Source of the DNA: Roseovarius autotrophicus
Lineage (GTDB): Bacteria > Pseudomonadota > Alphaproteobacteria > Rhodobacterales > Rhodobacteraceae
Direction: 5' to 3'
Length of the DNA stretch: 64,000 bases
Assembly (NCBI RefSeq): GCF_018069895.1
Contig: NZ_JAGQDH010000005.1
Location: 161,259-225,258 of the forward strand
The notes under the pieces were generated by a model, which was not told where the DNA came from, ran no database searches, and was given only the letters and a program-made list of their open reading frames with translations. Positions 24,914 through 33,704 of the stretch are shown in pieces; position 1 is the stretch's first letter, and the number at the start of each line of letters is the position of its first letter. A program made the position numbers and the translations under genes.

Positions 24914-25849
24914 ATGGATATTCGCCAGCTTCGCTATTTCGTCGCCATAGCCGAGGCGCCGTCGCTTTCGGCGGCGGCGCTTCATCTCGGGGTGGCGCAG
25001 CCCTCGCTCTCTCAGCATGTCACGAAGATGGAGGCGGAACTCGGCGTATCACTTCTCGACCGCTCGCCGCGTGGCTCGATGCTCACCGCTGAGGGACAGG
25101 TGCTTTTGCGCCATGCACGCGAGATTACCACCGCGATGGACCACTGTCTTGACGAGATGCGCGATGTCGGCGGCGCGCCGCGTGGCAAGGTTGGATTTGG
25201 TCTGCCGCCCTCGGTCTCGATGGTGCTTTCGGTGCCGCTTGCCGAAACCGTGCGGGTTGAGTCGCCAGATATCCGCCTGCGCGCCGTCGAGGCGATGAGC
25301 GGTTACATAAAGGCATGGGTCGAGGATGGCACTGTCGATCTCGGCTTTATCTATGACCTCAAGGGGGCCGAGCATTTCCGCGCCAGACATGTGCTTGACG
25401 AGCGCCTGCATGTCTATGCCGCACCCGACAACTGGCCCTTTGTCACGCCCCCCGGCACGCCTGTGCCGCTCGCTGCGCTGGAGGGGCTCGAAATGATCCT
25501 GCCCGAGGCCGCGCACGGACTGCGCCGGACCATCGAGGGCTATGCCCGCCCGCTTGGCCTGAGCCTCAATGTGACCATCGAAATGGACGCGATGACGCAG
25601 ATCAAGGAGTTGGTGGCGCGCGGTTCGGGTCACGCGATCTTTTCGCCCTCGGCAGTGCATGACGCGGTAGCGCGCGGCGATCTGGTCGGCGCGCCCCTTG
25701 CCGACCCCGAGATGGTGCGCCCGGTCTGGCTTGTGAGCAACCCTGCCCGCCCGACAAGCAGCGCCTCTCGTGCCGTCGAGGCGATCACGCTCGACGTGAT
25801 CCGCGATCTGGTGGGTCGGGGCATCTGGGAGGGCACGCTCCGGCCATAG
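24914..25849 (+). CDS. LysR-family transcriptional regulator
   Basis: A 311-residue LTTR. The N-terminal winged helix reads MDIRQLRYFVAIAEAPSLSA, then AAALHLGVAQPSLSQHVTKM, and the effector-binding domain follows from about residue 90 (GKVGFGLPPSVSMVLSVPL). It is divergent from the CoA-transferase gene with a perfect LTTR-type inverted repeat between them, and is followed 90 bp later on the same strand by the acyl-CoA dehydrogenase. It probably activates the CoA-transferase gene, and perhaps the dehydrogenase/hydratase pair, in response to the acid being degraded. Confidence 0.95.
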   Translation: MDIRQLRYFVAIAEAPSLSAAALHLGVAQPSLSQHVTKMEAELGVSLLDRSPRGSMLTAEGQVLLRHAREITTAMDHCLDEMRDVGGAPRGKVGFGLPPSVSMVLSVPLAETVRVESPDIRLRAVEAMSGYIKAWVEDGTVDLGFIYDLKGAEHFRARHVLDERLHVYAAPDNWPFVTPPGTPVPLAALEGLEMILPEAAHGLRRTIEGYARPLGLSLNVTIEMDAMTQIKELVARGSGHAIFSPSAVHDAVARGDLVGAPLADPEMVRPVWLVSNPARPTSSASRAVEAITLDVIRDLVGRGIWEGTLRP

Positions 25850-25939
25850 CGTTTTCCAATGCCTCTCAATGGCACGCGGTATTTCCCTTATGGCCAAGAA
25901 GTTGCGAGAAACGCCGGGTGTGAAACAAGGACTCCGCGC

Positions 25940-27124
25940 ATGACATCATTCAACCCCACGGCGGATTACGCCGATATCCGCGCAGGCGTGGCGAAGGTCT
26001 GCGCGCGGTTCCCCGGCCCGTATTGGCGCGATCTCGACGCGCGCAGCGCCTATCCGTCCGAGTTTGTCGGCGCGTTGATCGATGAAGGCTATCTGGGCGC
26101 GATGATCCCCGAGACCTATGGCGGTTCCGGCTTGCCGCTGACCGCCGCTGCTGTGATCCTTGAGGAGATTCACCATCAGGGCTGTAACGCCGCCGCCTGC
26201 CATGCGCAGATGTATACGATGGGCACGCTCCTGCGCCATGGATCAGAGACGCAGAAGGCGGCGTATCTGCCAGGCATCGCCGATGGTTCCTTGCGCCTCC
26301 AAGCCTTTGGCGTGACCGAACCGACCAGTGGCACCGATACGCTGGCACTCAAGACCACGGCGCGGCGCGAAGGCGATGAATATGTGATCAACGGCCAGAA
26401 GATCTGGACCTCGCGGGCCGAGCATTCGGACCTGATGATCCTGCTTGTCCGCACCACGCCGCGCGATCAGGCGAAATCGAAAACCGATGGCCTGTCGGTG
26501 TTCCTTGTGGATCTGCGCGGCAAGGTGGGTAACGGCATCGATATTCGCCCGATCCGCACCATGATCAACCACGCCACCACCGAGGTGTTCTTTGACAATC
26601 TGCGCGTCCCGGCGGATAGCCTAATCGGTGAAGAGGGCAAGGGCTTTCGCTATATCCTGTCGGGGATGAATTCCGAACGCATCCTGATTGCCGCCGAATG
26701 TATCGGCGATGCCAAGTGGTTTCTGAACAAAGGGGCCGCCTATGCCCGTGAACGGGTGGTGTTTGGCGCGCCGATCGGGGCCAATCAGGGGGTACAGTTC
26801 CCGCTGGCGCGCGCGCAGGCGCACATGATGGCCGCCGAAGCGATCGTTTACCGCGCGGCGGCGATGTATGATGCGGGGCAAAATCCCGGCGTCGAGGCGA
26901 ATACGGCCAAGCTGCTCGCTTCCGAGGCAAGCTGGGAGGCGGCAGAGGCCTGCATGCAGACCCACGGCGGCTTTGCCTTTGCCGAGGAATATGACGTGGA
27001 GCGCAAGTTCCGCGAGACGCGGCTTTATCAGATCGCGCCGATCTCGACCAACCTGATCCTGTGCTACATCGCCGAACAGGTGCTGGGCCTGCCCAAATCC
27101 TACGGACCGGGGCGCGGGCAATAA
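25940..27124 (+). CDS. acyl-CoA dehydrogenase
   Basis: A 394-residue FAD-dependent acyl-CoA dehydrogenase. Family motifs include LQAFGVTEPTSGTDTLALKT (FAD/substrate region), YVINGQKIWTSRAEHSDLMI, and a C-terminal block MQTHGGFAFAEEYDVERKFR followed by ETRLYQIAPISTNLI. The usual catalytic glutamate position is not obvious from reading alone. ATG 25940 has AAGGA nine bases upstream; the extended frame to 25859 crosses the non-coding gap. It precedes the MaoC-like hydratase by nine bases, so dehydrogenation and hydration are likely consecutive steps on a CoA ester made by the CoA-transferase. Confidence 0.93.
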   Translation: MTSFNPTADYADIRAGVAKVCARFPGPYWRDLDARSAYPSEFVGALIDEGYLGAMIPETYGGSGLPLTAAAVILEEIHHQGCNAAACHAQMYTMGTLLRHGSETQKAAYLPGIADGSLRLQAFGVTEPTSGTDTLALKTTARREGDEYVINGQKIWTSRAEHSDLMILLVRTTPRDQAKSKTDGLSVFLVDLRGKVGNGIDIRPIRTMINHATTEVFFDNLRVPADSLIGEEGKGFRYILSGMNSERILIAAECIGDAKWFLNKGAAYARERVVFGAPIGANQGVQFPLARAQAHMMAAEAIVYRAAAMYDAGQNPGVEANTAKLLASEASWEAAEACMQTHGGFAFAEEYDVERKFRETRLYQIAPISTNLILCYIAEQVLGLPKSYGPGRGQ

Positions 27125-27133
27125 GGAGCGGAG

Positions 27134-27958
27134 ATGACGGATTATTCCGACTGGACCGGGCGCAGCTTTGCCCGCGAAGAGCCGATCACCGACCGGTTGA
27201 TCGACCATTTCAACGTGACGCTGGCAGGTACGCTGGCCGAGGCGCCGGTGCCTGTCGGCCTGCACTGGTGCCTTGCGCCCGACGCGGTGACGCCTGATCT
27301 GCTGGGCCGCGATTGCCACCCGAGGCCGGGGCTGTTTCTGCCTGCCCTGCCCTTGCCGCGCAGGATGTGGGCAGGGGGCGCGCTGGAGTTTCACGGCGCG
27401 TTTGCCCCCGGTGACGTGGTGGCGCGCGAAACCACGGTCGAGGATGTGACGTTCAAGGAGGGGCGCAGCGGGCGGTTAGGCTTTGTCACGGTCCGCCACG
27501 TCTATCGTGTTGTGGGCGAGATGCGCCTCAACGAACGGCAGGACATCGTTTACCGCGAGGACCCCAAGCCCGGCGAGGCCGTGACGCCCCCGAGCGCCGA
27601 GGACTGGCAGGGCGCGACCGGCTGGCAGGTGACGCCCGATCCGGTGCTGCTGTTCCGTTTTTCCGCGCTCACCTTCAACGGCCATCGCATCCATTACGAT
27701 CACCCCTATGCGACGGAGGTCGAGGGTTATGCTGGTCTTGTCGTTCACGGGCCGATGCAGGCGGTGTGGATGATGAATCTCGCCGCGCATGTTGCGGGCC
27801 ACCTGCCCGCACACTTCACCTATCGCGGCCTCAGCCCGCTGATCTGCGGCGCGGCGGTGGTAATCGAGGCGCGCGAGACCGAGGGCGGGCTGGACCTGCG
27901 CGTGCGGCGTGAGGTGGACGGTGTGGCGACCATGACGGCGCGAGCGGAGATGGATTGA
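27134..27958 (+). CDS. MaoC/HTD2-like hot-dog hydratase (mesaconyl-C4-CoA hydratase-like)
   Basis: A 274-residue double hot-dog protein. The N-terminal half looks like an FAS1-type dehydratase domain (WAGGALEFHGAFAPGDVV). The C-terminal half has the hydratase 2 motif (FSALTFNGHRIHYDHPYAT, then EGYAGLVVHGP), with the aspartate/histidine pair expected for catalysis in RIHYDH. The overall pattern is that of HTD2-like 3-hydroxyacyl-thioester dehydratases and mesaconyl-C4-CoA hydratases. It follows the acyl-CoA dehydrogenase by nine bases. With the CoA-transferase, the set could handle a branched or dicarboxylic acid; which one is not shown. Confidence 0.88.
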   Translation: MTDYSDWTGRSFAREEPITDRLIDHFNVTLAGTLAEAPVPVGLHWCLAPDAVTPDLLGRDCHPRPGLFLPALPLPRRMWAGGALEFHGAFAPGDVVARETTVEDVTFKEGRSGRLGFVTVRHVYRVVGEMRLNERQDIVYREDPKPGEAVTPPSAEDWQGATGWQVTPDPVLLFRFSALTFNGHRIHYDHPYATEVEGYAGLVVHGPMQAVWMMNLAAHVAGHLPAHFTYRGLSPLICGAAVVIEARETEGGLDLRVRREVDGVATMTARAEMD

Positions 27959-27977
27959 CATAACTAGAAGTATCGGT

Positions 27978-28307
27978 ATGTTGTGTCCCATGACCCTCAC
28001 AAGCCCCACCGCCCGCGCCCTTGGCGCCCTTGGCCATGACACCCGCCTCGCCATCTTTCGCCTTCTGGTGCGTGCGGGCGAGGCCGGGCTGAATGTGGGC
28101 GAGATCGGGCAGCATCTGGATCAGGCGCCTTCGACGCTGGCGCATCACCTCTCGGCGCTGGTGGATGCCGGGCTTGTGGTGCAGGAGCGGCGGGGGCGCG
28201 TGGTGCTGAACCGGGTGGATTTCGCGGCGATGCGGCGGATGCTGGATTTCCTCACCTCCGAATGCTGCGTGGGCGTGACGCTGGCCCGAAAGGACGACGC
28301 AGCCTGA
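27978..28307 (+). CDS. ArsR-family transcriptional regulator
   Basis: A 109-residue winged-helix regulator (ALGHDTRLAIFRLLVRAGEA, then HLDQAPSTLAHHLSALVDAG). It lacks the ELCVCDL metal site of classical ArsR but has a C-terminal pair of cysteines (SECCVGV), a possible thiol or metal sensor. ATG 27990 is an alternative start. It lies 42 bp before a permease of the YraQ/ArsP type, and the short gap between them holds AGAATTCT. It probably represses that permease and the next gene. Confidence 0.9.
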   Translation: MLCPMTLTSPTARALGALGHDTRLAIFRLLVRAGEAGLNVGEIGQHLDQAPSTLAHHLSALVDAGLVVQERRGRVVLNRVDFAAMRRMLDFLTSECCVGVTLARKDDAA

Positions 28308-28329
28308 GTTTTTTTGCCGCAATAGAACC

Positions 28330-28337
28330 AGAATTCT
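28330..28337. promoter_or_regulatory. AGAATTCT palindrome before permease gene
   Basis: An 8-base palindrome inside a looser TAGAA-N6-TTCTA repeat lies 12 bp before the permease start and 22 bp after the ArsR stop. Half of it (TAGAA) recurs at 27964 upstream of arsR. It is a plausible ArsR operator, by position only. Confidence 0.35.
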
Positions 28338-28349
28338 AAGGGTATGGAA

Positions 28350-29399
28350 ATGACTGACTCAAGCCTGACTCAACCGCGCCTGCCCGCGCGCCTGCGCCGC
28401 CTCTGGCACAAGGAGCGGGTGTGGCTCGCTACGGCGCTGATCCTGCTGATGCTCATCCTCACCGATCGGGCGCAGGCCGGGGCGACGGTGCTGTTCACCC
28501 TCGATGCGCTGGGCAGCACGGGGCCGTTCCTGATCCTGTCCATCGCCATTGCCGCCTGGGCCACGGCGACGGGGGCCGACAACCTGATCGCGCGCGCCTT
28601 CACCGGCGCGCCGGCCTTGATGATCCTGCTGGCGGCGCTGGCGGGTGCTCTCTCGCCGTTCTGCTCCTGCGGGGTGATCCCGCTGATCGCGGCGCTTCTG
28701 GCCATGGGCGTGCCACTCTCGGCCGTGATGGCGTTCTGGCTGGCTTCTCCGATCATGGATCCGTCGATGTTCGTGCTGACGACGGGGGTTCTGGGGCTGG
28801 AATTCGCGGTGGCCAAGATGCTGGCTGCGATTGGTCTTGGTCTGCTGGGCGGCTGGGTGGTGCATCTGGTGGCGCGCGCCGGGGGCCTTGCCGATCCGCT
28901 GCGCGAGGGCATCGGCAACGGCGGCTGCGGCGGGGCAAAACTGCGCGCCCCCAGGCCGGTGGTCTGGCGCTTCTGGGTCGAACCGGAGCGGCGCGCGAAA
29001 TTCGGGCGCGAGGCGCTGAGTGTGACACTTTTCCTGCTGAAATGGCTCGCGCTCGCCTTCGTGCTGGAAAGCCTGATGCTGGCCTTTGTCCCTGCCGAGA
29101 CGATCACGGCCACCCTGGGCGGCACCGGGCTTGGCCCCATCGCGCTCGGCACGCTGGTGGGTGTGCCTGCCTATCTCAACGGCTATGCCGCGCTGCCGCT
29201 GGTGGGCGGGCTGGTGACGCAGGGCATGGCGCCCGGCGCGGGGCTGGCTTTTCTGGTGGCGGGCGGCGTCACCTCGCTGCCCGCAGCGATCGCCGTCTGG
29301 GCGCTGGTAAAGCCAAAGGTGTTTGCCCTCTATATCGCGCTCTCGCTCAGCGGGGCCTTTGCTGCCGGTGTATTGTTTCAACTGTGGACCATGGCATGA
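28350..29399 (+). CDS. YraQ/ArsP-like permease with CSCG motif
   Basis: A 349-residue membrane protein with about eight to ten hydrophobic segments. The motif SPFCSCGVIPLIAALLAMG is the hallmark of the DUF318/YraQ permeases, whose member ArsP exports methylated trivalent arsenic. A second half repeats the fold (TLVGVPAYLNGYAALPLVGG), and a glycine/cysteine loop (GNGGCGGAK) lies between. I chose ATG 28350 because AAGGG lies seven bases upstream; ATG 28344 has almost no spacing. Control by the ArsR gene upstream is likely. Substrate unknown; organoarsenical or other thiol-reactive metal export are candidates. Confidence 0.87.
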   Translation: MTDSSLTQPRLPARLRRLWHKERVWLATALILLMLILTDRAQAGATVLFTLDALGSTGPFLILSIAIAAWATATGADNLIARAFTGAPALMILLAALAGALSPFCSCGVIPLIAALLAMGVPLSAVMAFWLASPIMDPSMFVLTTGVLGLEFAVAKMLAAIGLGLLGGWVVHLVARAGGLADPLREGIGNGGCGGAKLRAPRPVVWRFWVEPERRAKFGREALSVTLFLLKWLALAFVLESLMLAFVPAETITATLGGTGLGPIALGTLVGVPAYLNGYAALPLVGGLVTQGMAPGAGLAFLVAGGVTSLPAAIAVWALVKPKVFALYIALSLSGAFAAGVLFQLWTMA

Positions 29400-30226
29400 G
29401 ACATCTGACGGTCGAAGTCGCCGACCTCACCCCCGGCACGCGCCTCCTCGCTCCGGTGGGGATGGCCACGCCCGACGGCGCCGTGGCCGGGGTCAGGGTG
29501 ATGACGGGAGGGCGGATCAAGGGCGTGGCGCTGGAGGCGGAGCTTGGCCTTGCCGCGTTGCAGATCGAGGCGGCGGGTGGGCCGCTCACCCTCAGCCATG
29601 TAATCACGCCCGAGGGGATGAATTATCCCGAGGCGGTCTTTGCCCCGCGTGTCACCCCCTATACCATCGCCGCCGAGGCGCTGGCGCAAGCGAGCGTCGA
29701 GGCCGCCCACGCCTCCGGTGGCGGGATGGCCGGAATCGCGGCGCTGGTGGCCGAGGCGGAGGCGCGCTTTGCCTATGCCCATCCCGAGCACCGGTTCAAC
29801 GATGGCACCGAGGCGGTGCCCTACCTTTCCTGCGGCACCACGCCCGGTTCCTGCGTGGACATCAACACCTACCTCATCGCAAGCTTGCGCGCTGCCGGGT
29901 ATGAGGCCGGTTATCTCTATGGCTATTTCTTCCCTGCCGAGAAGGGCGGTGTTACCCATGACATGCATTGCTGGGTGGTCACGCGCCATGACGGCGACGT
30001 GCAGCATTGGGATATCGCGCATCACATGAAGGCCGGTCTCGGCCCGACGCGGGCAGGGCTCAATCCGCGCCCCGGCTGGCGGGTGGCGTTGGGGCATTCC
30101 ATGGGCCATGTCTACCAGCAGGGGGGTGAGGCGCTGCGGCTCAAGCTTCTGGTCGAACCTGTGGCGGTCACCGGGGGCGGCACCTGCCGCGATGTGGCTA
30201 TCGTGGCGCGGTTGACGGCACCATAA
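29396..30226 (+). CDS. transglutaminase-like cysteine protein
   Basis: A 276-residue protein whose ATG overlaps the permease stop. The papain-like transglutaminase core has a candidate triad C153 (GTTPGSCVDINTYLIASL), H191 (HDMHCWVV) and D206 (HWDIAHH) in the right order and spacing. No signal peptide, so it should be cytoplasmic. Bacterial proteins with this core include proteases, amidases and deglycosylases. The tight coupling to a CSCG permease and an ArsR regulator is unusual, and its role there is unknown. Confidence 0.8.
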   Translation: MRHLTVEVADLTPGTRLLAPVGMATPDGAVAGVRVMTGGRIKGVALEAELGLAALQIEAAGGPLTLSHVITPEGMNYPEAVFAPRVTPYTIAAEALAQASVEAAHASGGGMAGIAALVAEAEARFAYAHPEHRFNDGTEAVPYLSCGTTPGSCVDINTYLIASLRAAGYEAGYLYGYFFPAEKGGVTHDMHCWVVTRHDGDVQHWDIAHHMKAGLGPTRAGLNPRPGWRVALGHSMGHVYQQGGEALRLKLLVEPVAVTGGGTCRDVAIVARLTAP

Positions 30227-30230
30227 AGAC

Positions 30231-30246
30231 ATTTTGTTGACAAATT
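30231..30246. promoter_or_regulatory. TTTGT-TG-ACAAA inverted repeat upstream of TRAP operon 1
   Basis: An inverted repeat centred at 30238/30239 (perfect 5-base arms, near-perfect 7-base arms) lies about 70 bp before the dctP start. It overlaps a TTGACA hexamer (30237-30242) but no good -10 follows at 17 bases, so an operator is more likely than a bare promoter. The MarR-like regulator encoded at the end of the same run is the first candidate to bind it. Confidence 0.5.
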
Positions 30247-30316
30247 ATCAGTGACGCGTCACCCTGTCCGGAACCGGGGCAACAACCGGCCGGATTTATC
30301 CATCAGGGAGACGATC

Positions 30317-31291
30317 ATGAGACATCTTTTCACCCTGGCCCTTTCGGGGGCCCTGACGGTCGGCGTGGGTGCGGCCAATGCGCAGACCAACTGGGATATG
30401 CCCACGCCCTACGGCGATTCTGTTTTTCACACCCAGAACATCGTGCAATTCGCCGAAGATGTGGCCAGCGTCACCGAAGGCGCTCTGACCATCACCGTGC
30501 ATTCGGCGGGGTCACTCTACGCCCATCCCGAGATCCGCGATTCGGTGCGGCGCGGTCTGGCCCCCATCGGCGAAATCCTGATGTCGCAGCTGGCCAACGA
30601 GGACGCCATCTTCGGTGCCGATTCGGTGCCCTTCCTTGCCGCCAGCTATGACGACGCGGCGCGCCTTTGGGACGCCTCGCGCGATAAGATCGCCGCCAAG
30701 CTCGACGCTCAGGGGCTGACGCTGCTCTTTGCCGTGCCGTGGCCGGGCCAGAGCCTGTTCGTGACCGAGGAAGTGACCAGTATCGACCAGATGAAAGGCG
30801 TCAATTTCCGCGCCTACAACACCGCGACCGAGCGGCTGGCGCAGCTTATGGGCGCGGTTCCGACCACGGTCGAGGCGGGCGATATCCCGACCGCCTTTTC
30901 CACCTCGCGGGTCTCGGCGATGATCACCTCGCCCTCGACCGGGGTCTCGTCGCAGGCATGGGATTTCGTCGGCCACTACATCGACACGCAAGCCTGGCTG
31001 CCCAAGAACATGGTGTTCGTGAATACCCGCGCCTTCAAGGCCTTGCCCGAGGATCAGCAGGAGGCAATTCTCGGGGCGGCGGCGGCGGCGGAGCTGCGCG
31101 GCTGGGAAATGTCGGTGGCCGAAACCGATGAAAAGATCGCCGCGCTCAAGGCGAACGGGATGCAGGTGCACCAGCCGTCGCCGCAACTGGCCGAGCAACT
31201 GCGCGGAATCGGTGCAACCATGACCGAGGAGTGGAAGGCGAAGGCCGGTGCCGAAGGTGCGCTGATCCTCGACAACTTCACCCGCAACTGA
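30317..31291 (+). CDS. TRAP transporter substrate-binding protein (DctP), system 1
   Basis: A 324-residue periplasmic binding protein with signal peptide ending ANAQ (about residue 23). Typical DctP features are VTEGALTITVHSAGSLYAHP, the specificity region KGVNFRAYNTATERLAQLMG (whose arginine usually binds a carboxylate) and DTQAWLPKNMVFVNTRAF. GGGAG six bases before ATG 30317 sets the start. With the next two genes it makes a full TRAP importer for a carboxylated compound, probably an organic acid. Confidence 0.93.
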   Translation: MRHLFTLALSGALTVGVGAANAQTNWDMPTPYGDSVFHTQNIVQFAEDVASVTEGALTITVHSAGSLYAHPEIRDSVRRGLAPIGEILMSQLANEDAIFGADSVPFLAASYDDAARLWDASRDKIAAKLDAQGLTLLFAVPWPGQSLFVTEEVTSIDQMKGVNFRAYNTATERLAQLMGAVPTTVEAGDIPTAFSTSRVSAMITSPSTGVSSQAWDFVGHYIDTQAWLPKNMVFVNTRAFKALPEDQQEAILGAAAAAELRGWEMSVAETDEKIAALKANGMQVHQPSPQLAEQLRGIGATMTEEWKAKAGAEGALILDNFTRN

Positions 31292-31349
31292 GCGGGCGCG
31301 CGGGCGGGGCCATCCTGCCCGCACCCTTTTTCCAGAAAAGGAGCTTGCC

Positions 31350-31910
31350 ATGCTGCGCAGGACGCTCGACCGGATTTTCGGCGCCGGGCTGGGGCTGGCA
31401 GCGCTGGCGCTGGTGGCGATTGCCGCGCTGGTGCTGGTCCAGGTCACGGGCCGTGTGATCGACCGCAGCCTGATCGCGATGGGGCGCGAACCAGTGGGAA
31501 TCGCCATCACTTCGCTGTCGGAACTGGGCGGTTTCCTTTTTCTGGGTGCGGCTTTTCTCGCGCTGGCGGGCAGCCTGCGTGCGGGCGGGCATGTGCGGGT
31601 GACGATGCTGGTGGGGGCGCTGCCCGCACCGCTGGCGCGGGGCGTGGCGGTGCTGGCGCTTCTGGGGGCGCTTGGTCTGTGCGGTTTTGCGCTTTACAGC
31701 GCGGCGCTTCAGGCGTGGGATTCTTGGTCCTTCAACGCCGTCTCCTTTGGCATGGGGCGCTTTCCGCTCTGGGTTCCACAGGCGGTGATGGTGGCTGGGC
31801 TGGCGTTGTTCGCGCTGGCGTTGCTTGACGAGTTGCTGGCGCTTCTGCGTGGCGATACCCCTGCCTATCAACGTGCCGAGGAAGCGAAAGGCAAGATCGA
31901 TGGGCATTGA
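31350..31910 (+). CDS. TRAP transporter small permease (DctQ), system 1
   Basis: A 186-residue protein with four hydrophobic segments, the DctQ profile. Motifs such as SLSELGGFLFLGAAFLALAG and GHVRVTMLV match small TRAP subunits. AAAAGGAG lies upstream of ATG 31350. It lies 58 bp after dctP and overlaps the start of the large permease, so it belongs to the same transcript. DctQ stabilises the large membrane subunit that carries the sodium-driven transport. Confidence 0.9.
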   Translation: MLRRTLDRIFGAGLGLAALALVAIAALVLVQVTGRVIDRSLIAMGREPVGIAITSLSELGGFLFLGAAFLALAGSLRAGGHVRVTMLVGALPAPLARGVAVLALLGALGLCGFALYSAALQAWDSWSFNAVSFGMGRFPLWVPQAVMVAGLALFALALLDELLALLRGDTPAYQRAEEAKGKIDGH

Positions 31911-33204
31911 AACGCTCTCGCTCATCCTTGTGGTGATCCTCTTCGGTTGCCTTGCGCTTGGCCTCTGGGTGGGGTTTGCGCTGATCGCGGTGGGGCTGGC
32001 GGCGATGCTCATCGCCTCCTCAGCCCCGGTGGAGCTTGTCTTTGCCACCAAGGTCTGGGGCGCGCTCAACATCTGGGACCTGACCGCGCTGCCTATGTTC
32101 ATCTGGATGGGCGAGATCCTGTTCCGCTCGCGGCTGTCGTCGGATATGTTCTCGGGGCTGGCGCCGCTCACCACCCGACTGCCGGGGCGGCTGCTGCATG
32201 CCAATATCTTCGGCTGCGCGCTTTTCGCCGCCGTCTCCGGCTCTTCGGCGGCGACCACCGCCACGGTTGGACGCATGTCGGTGCCCGAACTCACACGACG
32301 CGGCTATGACGACCGCATGATCATCGGAACCCTGGCGGGATCGGGCACCTTCGGCTTTCTCATCCCGCCCTCGATCATCCTCATCGTCTATGGCGCAGCA
32401 ACGGAACAGAGCATCGCGCGGCTGTTTCTCGCAGGCATTGGCCCGGGGCTGCTGCTGGCGGCGATGTTCTCGGGCTACACGATGCTCTGGGCGCTGATGA
32501 ACCGCAGACGGATGCCTGCGCCTGAACCCGCGACCACATGGATCGAAAAAGTAAGCGCGCTGATGCTGCTGGGGCCGACCATCCTGCTGATCGTCGCGGT
32601 GATCGGCTCGATCTATGCAGGTCTCGCCTCTCCGACAGAGGCGGCGGTGGTGGGTGTTCTGGGCGCGCTCATCCTGTCAGGCATAGGCGGCTCGCTCGAC
32701 TGGCAAAGCGCATGGGGCGCGCTGCGCGGCGCCACGATCACTACCTGCATGATCGCCTTCATCCTTGCGGGGGCGGCATTTCTGACCGTGGCCATGGGCT
32801 ATACCGGCATTCCGCGTGCTCTCGCGGCATGGATCGGGCAGCAGGGTTATTCGACATATGCGCTGCTGGCCGCGCTGGTGGTGTTCTTCATCGTGCTGGG
32901 CATGTTTCTCGACGGTATCTCCATCGTTGTGCTAACCACCTCGGTGATCCTGCCGATGGTGCTGGCAGCGGGGATAGATCCGATCTGGTTTGGCATCTTC
33001 CTTGTTCTGGTGGTGGAGATGAGTCAGATCACCCCGCCCGTGGGCTTCAACCTCTTTGTGCTGCAATCCATCACCGGCCGCGGGATTTTCGAGATCGCGC
33101 GCTATGCCTTCCCGTTCTTCCTGCTTCTGGTGCTGGCCACCGCCATTCTCACCCTTTTCCCGGAGATCGCGCTATGGATCCCGCAGACGATGCTCGCGCG
33201 ATAG
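31900..33204 (+). CDS. TRAP transporter large permease (DctM), system 1
   Basis: A 434-residue, roughly twelve-helix membrane protein. DctM motifs include ALPMFIWMGEILFRSRLSSD, FAAVSGSSAATTATVGRMSV, GTFGFLIPPSIILIVYG and ITPPVGFNLFVLQSITGRG. MGIETLS at 31900 is the start, overlapping the DctQ stop by eleven bases; the frame upstream is inside dctQ. Its 3' end overlaps the MarR-like gene by 31 bases. Confidence 0.94.
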   Translation: MGIETLSLILVVILFGCLALGLWVGFALIAVGLAAMLIASSAPVELVFATKVWGALNIWDLTALPMFIWMGEILFRSRLSSDMFSGLAPLTTRLPGRLLHANIFGCALFAAVSGSSAATTATVGRMSVPELTRRGYDDRMIIGTLAGSGTFGFLIPPSIILIVYGAATEQSIARLFLAGIGPGLLLAAMFSGYTMLWALMNRRRMPAPEPATTWIEKVSALMLLGPTILLIVAVIGSIYAGLASPTEAAVVGVLGALILSGIGGSLDWQSAWGALRGATITTCMIAFILAGAAFLTVAMGYTGIPRALAAWIGQQGYSTYALLAALVVFFIVLGMFLDGISIVVLTTSVILPMVLAAGIDPIWFGIFLVLVVEMSQITPPVGFNLFVLQSITGRGIFEIARYAFPFFLLLVLATAILTLFPEIALWIPQTMLAR

Positions 33205-33704
33205 GCGGCCCGGTTGTTTCGTCGGCGCATCTGGCCAACTCCGGCCTGCCCGAACTGTCCGAGATGGAATTCGCGTTGACCATGGCGAACAACGCCTTTC
33301 AGCGGTGGATGTCGCGCTGCATGACCGCCGCCGGGATGCCTGGGATTGCGCCGCTCGAGGTGCTGGTGGTGCATCTGGTGCATCACCGCGCACGACCCAA
33401 GAGCCTTGCCGATATCTGCCTCGTGCTCAATATCGAGGATACTCACCTAGTCAGTTACGCGGTCAAGAAGCTGGAGGGGCACGGCCTTGTCGAGACCGGG
33501 CGCAAGGGCAAGGAAAAGACCGTGGCGGTCACGACTGCGGGGGCCGAGTATTGCACCCGCTACGGGCAGGTGCGCGAGCGGCTCCTTGTGCGCTCGGTGC
33601 AGCAGCTTGGCCTTGACCGGGCCGAGATGTCACGGCTTGCGGCCCTCCTGCGCGCGCTCTCGGGCAGTTACGATCAGGCGGCGCGCGGCGCGGCGGCGCT
33701 ATGA
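33174..33704 (+). CDS. MarR-like winged-helix regulator (COG5631 type)
   Basis: A 176-residue regulator. The winged-helix core spans about residues 50-120 (IAPLEVLVVHLVHHRARPKS, then DICLVLNIEDTHLVSYAVKK), flanked by helices typical of MarR dimers. It starts inside the 3' end of the TRAP large-permease gene (31-base overlap, with CGGAG upstream) and its stop overlaps the next permease start, so it is co-translated with the transporter. Auto-regulation of the TRAP operon through the TTTGT/ACAAA repeat is plausible. A shorter start at MEFALTMANN (near 33267) is possible. Confidence 0.88.
   Translation: MDPADDARAIGGPVVSSAHLANSGLPELSEMEFALTMANNAFQRWMSRCMTAAGMPGIAPLEVLVVHLVHHRARPKSLADICLVLNIEDTHLVSYAVKKLEGHGLVETGRKGKEKTVAVTTAGAEYCTRYGQVRERLLVRSVQQLGLDRAEMSRLAALLRALSGSYDQAARGAAAL

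Noticed and set aside
30237..30265. TTGACA as a standard sigma-70 promoter before dctP
   Set aside because: The -10 position at 17 bp spacing reads CACCCT, not TATAAT-like, so the palindrome is better explained as an operator.
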